Shown here piece by piece: positions 59,052 through 64,000 of a stretch of 64,000 nt of DNA. Under the pieces are notes generated by a model. That model made no database searches. It saw only the letters and a list, made by a program, of their open reading frames with translations, and was not told the origin of the DNA. Both the position numbers and the translations under genes were made by a program. How positions within the stretch are numbered: position 1 is the stretch's first letter; the number at the start of each line of letters is the position of its first letter. The DNA is from Erythrophleum ivorense (taxonomy: Eukaryota; Streptophyta; Magnoliopsida; Fabales; Fabaceae). The stretch lies in the NCBI GenBank assembly GCA_026724425.1, contig JAIUCV010000001.1, positions 3,482,001 through 3,546,000 on the forward strand. The letters are read 5' to 3'.

Positions 59052-61487
59052 TTAGTTTGAGTTCCAAGTTGTACTTTTGTTTACCGGCATGCGATATGAC
59101 TATATGTTTTTAATAGTAATAATACCTAGGCCTTATAATCCAAAAAGTAAGATTGATATTTTCTTTCAACTTCTGATTGACGATTTGAAGTTACTTTGGG
59201 AAAATGGTGTGCAAACATATGACATCTTTATGAAACAAAATTTCAAGTGAAAAACTATCCTTATATGGACTATCAATTATTTTTTAGCTTATGACTTGTT
59301 GAATGGTTGGCAAACTATAGGGAGATTAGGTTGTCTCATTTGCATGGGTTGTTCAAAGGCATTCCAATTGAAGTATAGAGGAAAAACTTATTATTTTGAT
59401 TGTCATTATTAGTTCTTGCCAATGAATCATCCCTGCTGTCGAAATAAACAAAAATTCCTAAAGAATACCAAGGAAACTTCACAAACATCCTTGAGGCATT
59501 TAAGAGAGGCTTTGTATGGGCAAGTTAGGAGATTGCTTAAAATAATAGAATATACAGGCCTATCTTTGGAGGGGTATAGTTAGAATCATAATTGGACTAA
59601 ATGTAGTATTTTTTAAGACCTTCCCTACTGTCATGACTTGTTAAATCCATATAATATAGATGTAATACATGTTTTTTAGAATGTGTTTAATACAGTGATA
59701 GATGTGAAGGGTAAGATGAAAGATAACATAAGGCAATGTTAGATTTAGTTGTGTACTATAAACAACCTACCTTACACATGGAGGATTAGGGTAATGGTAA
59801 AATGGCAAAGTCCAAGGTAGCATACACATTTAATATGGAGAAAAATAGGCAGTGTGTGAATAGGTTAAAACTTTGAGCTTTTAGATGGTTATGCATCTAA
59901 CTTGGGATGTTGTTTTAATGTGAAGAGTTGAATTTTAATAGGATGAAAAGTCATGATTGTTATGTTTTCTTTTAAGATTTTTGCACTTCTACTTTACCAC
60001 TAAATAACTATAATGTGATAGAGCAAAATATTCTAGTCATTTTATATGTAAACTTGAGAAGATATTCTCTCTTAGTTGCTTTGATGTCATAAAGCACTTA
60101 CCTATTCACTTTGTGTATGAAGCAGTAATGGGTAAACTTATAAAATATAGGTAGATGTATCTATTTGAGAGATTTTTGCATACATTAAAGAGAAAGGTTA
60201 AAAATAAGGCATATGTTGAAGGATTTATTTGTGAAGCGTTTATATACTTGAAGAAACTTTAACTTTTTGTTTTTATTACTTTAAGTCACATGTTCACTCA
60301 AGAACTAGGAGAGCTCCTCAAAATGATGATGGTGGAAATGCAGTGATTATCCTCCCATTTTTATCTTCAATTATCCTGGCCAGCATCATGGAAAAACTAC
60401 TGGTAATACTCATTATCTTATTGATAATGAGGTTAATGCTATAATGTTGTATGTTCTTCTCAGTTGTTTAAGTTAAACTTTCCTAAAGTAAGATTCTCTC
60501 TTAATGTGATTAAATACATAATTATCTTTTCAAGTGTAATATTTTAACTATTCGAGGTGAATCCCTTTTGTAGTATATTGTAGTTTGTATGTTGATACAT
60601 TACTTTTCATCTGAACGTTGTGAATGGTTCAAAACTTATTTAAGTTCATCTAAATTTCATAAAGGGAGACTATAAATTCATGAAACTAAGCTTCTTATAT
60701 TATGTTTCCATAATGTTTATTTTTTTATTAGGTTTTGAACCCTTTAAATGGAATACAAGATGCTTTCTTGGTTTTTTTGGCTTAGGGTTTTTTGAGACTC
60801 GTGCATATATAGGATCTATGGTTTGTTAATGGTTATAAATTTCACACAGCCTCTTAGGCAAAAAGAAGGAATATAAACAATAGTGGAGTATATGTAAATG
60901 GACATAGTCATAGTAAAATTGAATTCTCATATCATGATATGTTGAAGGAGATTATACGATTAAAGTTTACTAACCTACCAACTAAGTAGTTGATAGTATT
61001 CAATTGTGATTAGTATGATCCTACCAATCAGGGGACTTAAGTTTGCCCTAAATATGATATTATGGAGATTAAGACTAAAGAAACATACAAGGGTAATAAT
61101 TCTTTTATCTTTTCCTAACAAGCTGATCAAATATACTTTACACCATATCCCAAATCCATACCCAACAAAAAAAGTTAGCTTGTTGTGATTAAAACGAAAG
61201 TAAGGAATAGGATTGATGCCCTTGGTGATGATAATTTAGATGCACTATTCTAAGATGAGAGTAACCGTTCATTTCAATTGGTTGATATTGACATTAGTGA
61301 GCAAGATCTAAGACATAACATGGGTCAAAGCAAAGAAATGGATGGGGTACATATTGGCTCCTTTATTGATGAAATTGGTGAAAATGAAAAAGAAAGCAAT
61401 GAAGTCTTAGAGAAGGAACTATTAGATAGCAACTCATCTAATACTAAAGAGGATCCTCTTAGTGATTACTGTTTAGTAAATGATTGA
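59052..61487 (+). pseudogene. TNP2-type CACTA transposase, C-terminal half
   Basis: Continues the reading broken at 46632: SLSSKLYFCLPACD, then FQLLIDDLKLLWENGVQTYD (59160-59220), HLHGLFKGIPI (59335-59375) and HDLLNPYNIDVIHVF near 59630. Next come FNTVIDVKGKMKDNIR (59690-59740), MKSHDCYVF (59943-59970) and FNYPGQHHGK (about 60370-60400), all landmarks of the Tnp2 and DUF4218 regions. 60560-61260 resembles the DUF4216 tail. The last 69-residue open stretch (61278-61484) is acidic (VDIDISEQDLRHNMGQSKE, ending LSDYCLVND), typical of the C-terminus. Many stops and shifts. Confidence 0.85.
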
Positions 61488-61592
61488 TAAATTTTGGTAC
61501 AAACTTGTTATTATTACTTAACAATTTGTTTGACTTATGTGATTTATTTACTCATGCTTACTTCTAAAATATTTTTTCATTTTCTCTGTTAG

Positions 61593-63150
61593 ATGTTAGA
61601 TAAAGAATGCAATAGGGGTGAAGGATCTTCTGCAACAAAAAAAGGCAAAGGGAAGTTTATATGATAGTATGAACCAATTTAGATACTATTAGCTACTGCA
61701 TAGTCATCACTTCCATAATTATCTCTACATGCTGAGACCCCTCCTGGATAAGCATTTGCATCATCTTCTTTTTTGTCTCCATACATTCAAATACCACCTG
61801 ACTCCTCAACTTTCATTGGTTTGGAAGGGCCTTCCACACATATTCTGAGTATAGATACAGTTGGCTCCTTTACTCATCCTATTAGATATGAGCTAGGGGC
61901 AAAATTGAGTGATGAATGATTGGTTATTAGACCTTATGGGGTTAATGAGTGAGAATCCTTTAAACACATTACTTTTTTTTGTATTATAATTGTTCCATTA
62001 GTTATACTTTTGCCACATAACTCTCTCTATATTTGTAAGTTTTAGCCATATATTCCACTAGTCAATATCTTGTCTTAGATCATCCATAGTAAGTTTGAAC
62101 ATAGGTGGCCAACATTTACCAAAGTGCCAGATATTATGAAGAACTTATGGTTTGTGGAGCTTAAGATGAGCTAATTCTATAACTCTCTAGGTGTTACAAT
62201 ACCCATGGTTAATGTGTTACTATTATTCTTTATGACATCAGCTTTACTTATTTCTAATGCAGAAAATATGTGCTTGAGATCCATGTATTGAGTGACGAAT
62301 TTACAAGATATAAAGGAAGAAGTGTAGCACTATCATGCATGCATCATTTAGAGACATTTGCACTAGAAAAAGAAAGGCATTTGATTATTTGCACAACCAA
62401 AGTTGAGCTAAATGAGTATTGGAAAAGCAATGAGTTCAAAGCCAACTCTATACACAATAAGACAAATAGGGCTATAGATACTGGAGGATGCCTATATAAA
62501 GGTAGGTGTGTGCTATTCTCAGAGCATAAGAGAAGGATGTTAAGCATTCTTTGAATTTGCTAGTTTCATTAGATTAATGTTTATATTGTTTTAGTTAATA
62601 TAATTCTAATGTATTTTACTTAAGTGTTGTAGGAAATGGAGTAGGGTAGAGAGGCTTATATCTTAAAAGTATTCAAGAGGATCTAATACAGAAAGGCAAG
62701 TTAGGTTAGTAAAAGAGCCCTTAACACTTACGTAAGTCACTTAACTAGTTTATAAATAAGATTGTTATTATAATTTGTTTATATACTTAATATTTATTTG
62801 TTCTTCATTGTTACAAAACCAGTATGAACAGATGAAGCAAACTTAAGAGTTAAGATCAAATGAAACTAATTCTTTCATATGGCTCAAAAGTTATTAGGGG
62901 AAAAAACAAAAAAGGACGTACATATGGATTTGGGTCAGAAGCTAGTCTCTTTAGTTTTGATGGCACACCACACTTTGGATATGGCCTTGGTGAGCTCTCA
63001 CAGATGAAAGCGCACTTAAAGGTCTCATTTAAAAAGAAATTAAAAGACAAACTATCAAATTAAGCCTAAATTTATGAGGCAAGTCTTGCCAAGATGCAGA
63101 AGGCTCATTAGGACAAGATGAAAGCTTTCATGAAATAGATTATTCTCACA
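61593..63150 (+). pseudogene. Transposase_24-type (En/Spm accessory) gene of CACTA A
   Basis: Starts near 61593 (MLDKECNRGEGSSATKKGKGK). A Pro/Ser-rich stretch follows (61730-61870). Exon-like pieces with the domain's landmarks come next: WKSNEFKANSIHNKTNRAID then TGGCLYKGRCVLFSEHKRRM (62429-62545). Later, ELRSNETN and GRTYGFGSEASL (62846-62955) appear, with a Lys/Met-rich coiled tail. The order Tnp2 then Transposase_24 is that of autonomous plant CACTA elements, where the second protein binds sub-terminal repeats. Stops and shifts disable it; some gaps may be introns. Confidence 0.75.
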
Positions 63151-63269
63151 TGAGAATAGGCACTAAAAGAAGTGGCATTATGGCCTTGTTATGGGTTGAC
63201 TGGACTTAGGCATTATGACTCTCGTCTATTTGAATAAGTTTCACTTGTTTAAATAGGGGTTAATATAAA

Positions 63270-64000
63270 AAAGTAATGCTAATATCAAGAATTTATAGCT
63301 TTCTTACAAAATTTTTTTTTGTGAGTGAGAAAGCTGGGACTACGAATTTTTGTAAACTTTCTCATGATGCCACACTGTGAGAAAGTAATTCTAGTGGTAA
63401 ATATCTGTGAGAAATCTAGAAAAATTAGCTAACTATTCTCACAAAATTTTTTATTTTTCTCACAAATTATTACCATGAGAAATTCTCATGGTATTTTTAC
63501 TACAAGAAACTTTCTCATGGTATAAAGTCGTGAGAAAATTTTCTCTTAAAATTATTTTACAAGAAATTTCAAGAGAAAGCCACAAAAATTTTGTAACTTT
63601 AAAACCACTTTTTCTCATGGAAAAATTTTACGAGAAGATTTTCTCAGAAAATTTTTGTGAGAATTTTGGATTCCTACGACCTTATTTTTCACAACATAAA
63701 ATGCATGAGAATTTCTATGAGAATATCTTTTCTTACAAATTTTTTAGGTTTTTTGACAAAAAAATACCACAAAAAAAACACCATTTTTCTTGTAATGAAT
63801 ATCGTGACAAAAGTTTCATAGAAAGGTGGGAATGAAGTGTTGATGATTATTGCAAATTTTTTTTGTGAGAAAAAAATTAACAAATATTATTTTAATTCTT
63901 ACAAAAAGTACCACGAGAATTATAGAGAAATAAATCCTAAAAGTTTTTTACTATTCTTATGGTAAAATATTGTGAGGAAGGAAAAAAATTGAAATTTTTT
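63270..64000. repeat. Right sub-terminal repeat array of CACTA A, with two terminus-like motifs
   Basis: The words ctcatggt, gtgagaaa, catgagaa and cacgagaa are repeated in both orientations. TACTACAAGAAAC at 63498 looks like a left terminus and TTTTCTTGTAATG ending at 63797 like a right terminus. They may bound a 300-bp nested element, or the second may be A's own end. Confidence 0.6.

Larger units (their letters stand above)
42684..64000 (+). mobile_element. CACTA element A (autonomous type, decayed; right end unresolved)
   Basis: The left terminus CATTACAAGAAATC (CACTACAAGAAA type) at 42684 is followed to 43690 by many copies, in both orientations, of CATGAGAA/TTCTCATGG-type words. Similar words return from 63270 to the window end. 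Between lie a TNP2-type transposase gene and a Transposase_24-type gene, both on the plus strand. A terminus-like CTTGTAATG ends at 63797, but the sub-terminal words continue past it, so the true right end may lie outside the window. Element B (46633-59051) is inserted in the transposase gene. Confidence 0.8.

Noticed and set aside
1..64000. tRNA, rRNA or organellar gene insertions
   Set aside because: No cloverleaf-type tRNA gene, rRNA core or plastid/mitochondrial gene was noticed; only primer-site fragments complementary to tRNAs are present.

Overview
The window looks like a repeat-rich, AT-rich intergenic block from a eudicot plant nuclear genome; the species cannot be told. Evidence for a plant: GT-AG introns, the end of a BTR1-type KH-domain gene, a signal-peptide glycine-rich wall-protein gene, and plant-type Copia, Athila-like Gypsy, CACTA, hAT, Stowaway and Mutator-like elements. 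No tRNA, rRNA or CRISPR was found. Only two genes look potentially functional: the 3' end of the KH gene (628-1118, +) and one glycine-rich protein (GRP) gene (38893-39336, -). The rest is transposons, their debris, or unassigned AT-rich DNA.

Layout. (1) 1-1118: last exons of the KH RNA-binding gene. (2) 1119-13080: AT-rich DNA with a decayed Copia element (3972-8154) whose 5' LTR carries a hAT-type MITE with an exact 8-bp target duplication; a diverged direct repeat (2860-3975 / 10270-11870) and an inverted repeat pair (9400-9830 / 12700-13080). (3) 13200-16000: an orphan last exon on the minus strand beside a long-TIR MITE, and a vestige of a GRP 3' flank. (4) 16010-22900: GRP copy 1, a pseudogene split by a 4.8-kb Copia element (17137-21940) with matching LTRs, primer site, purine tract and a CACCA target duplication. 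(5) 23513-37640: one end of a CACTA element (D) followed by a 12.9-kb Athila-like Gypsy element (24403-37309) that seems to have landed in D's second gene; a Stowaway MITE sits in only one of the two Gypsy LTRs. (6) 38110-40030: GRP copy 2, intact, a duplicate of block 4 without the Copia insertion. (7) 40798-42679: a small CACTA element (C) with AAA target duplication. (8) 42684 to the window end: a large CACTA element (A) with a TNP2-type transposase and a Transposase_24-type second gene. Its transposase gene is cut at 46632/59052 by another CACTA element (B, 46633-59051), which itself holds a Gypsy solo LTR (52179-54999) and a 170-bp MITE with a perfect 9-bp target duplication.

The order of events can be read from the nesting: A, then B inside A, then the solo-LTR parent and MITE inside B; the GRP duplication, then Copia inside copy 1; D, then Gypsy, then Stowaway. 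All transposon genes are broken by stops or shifts, many explicable by C-to-T or G-to-A changes. I saw no convincing new biological system. The most interesting structures are the nested CACTA elements with four different sub-terminal repeat 'words', and the GC-rich repeated words inside the LTRs of two unrelated Gypsy elements.
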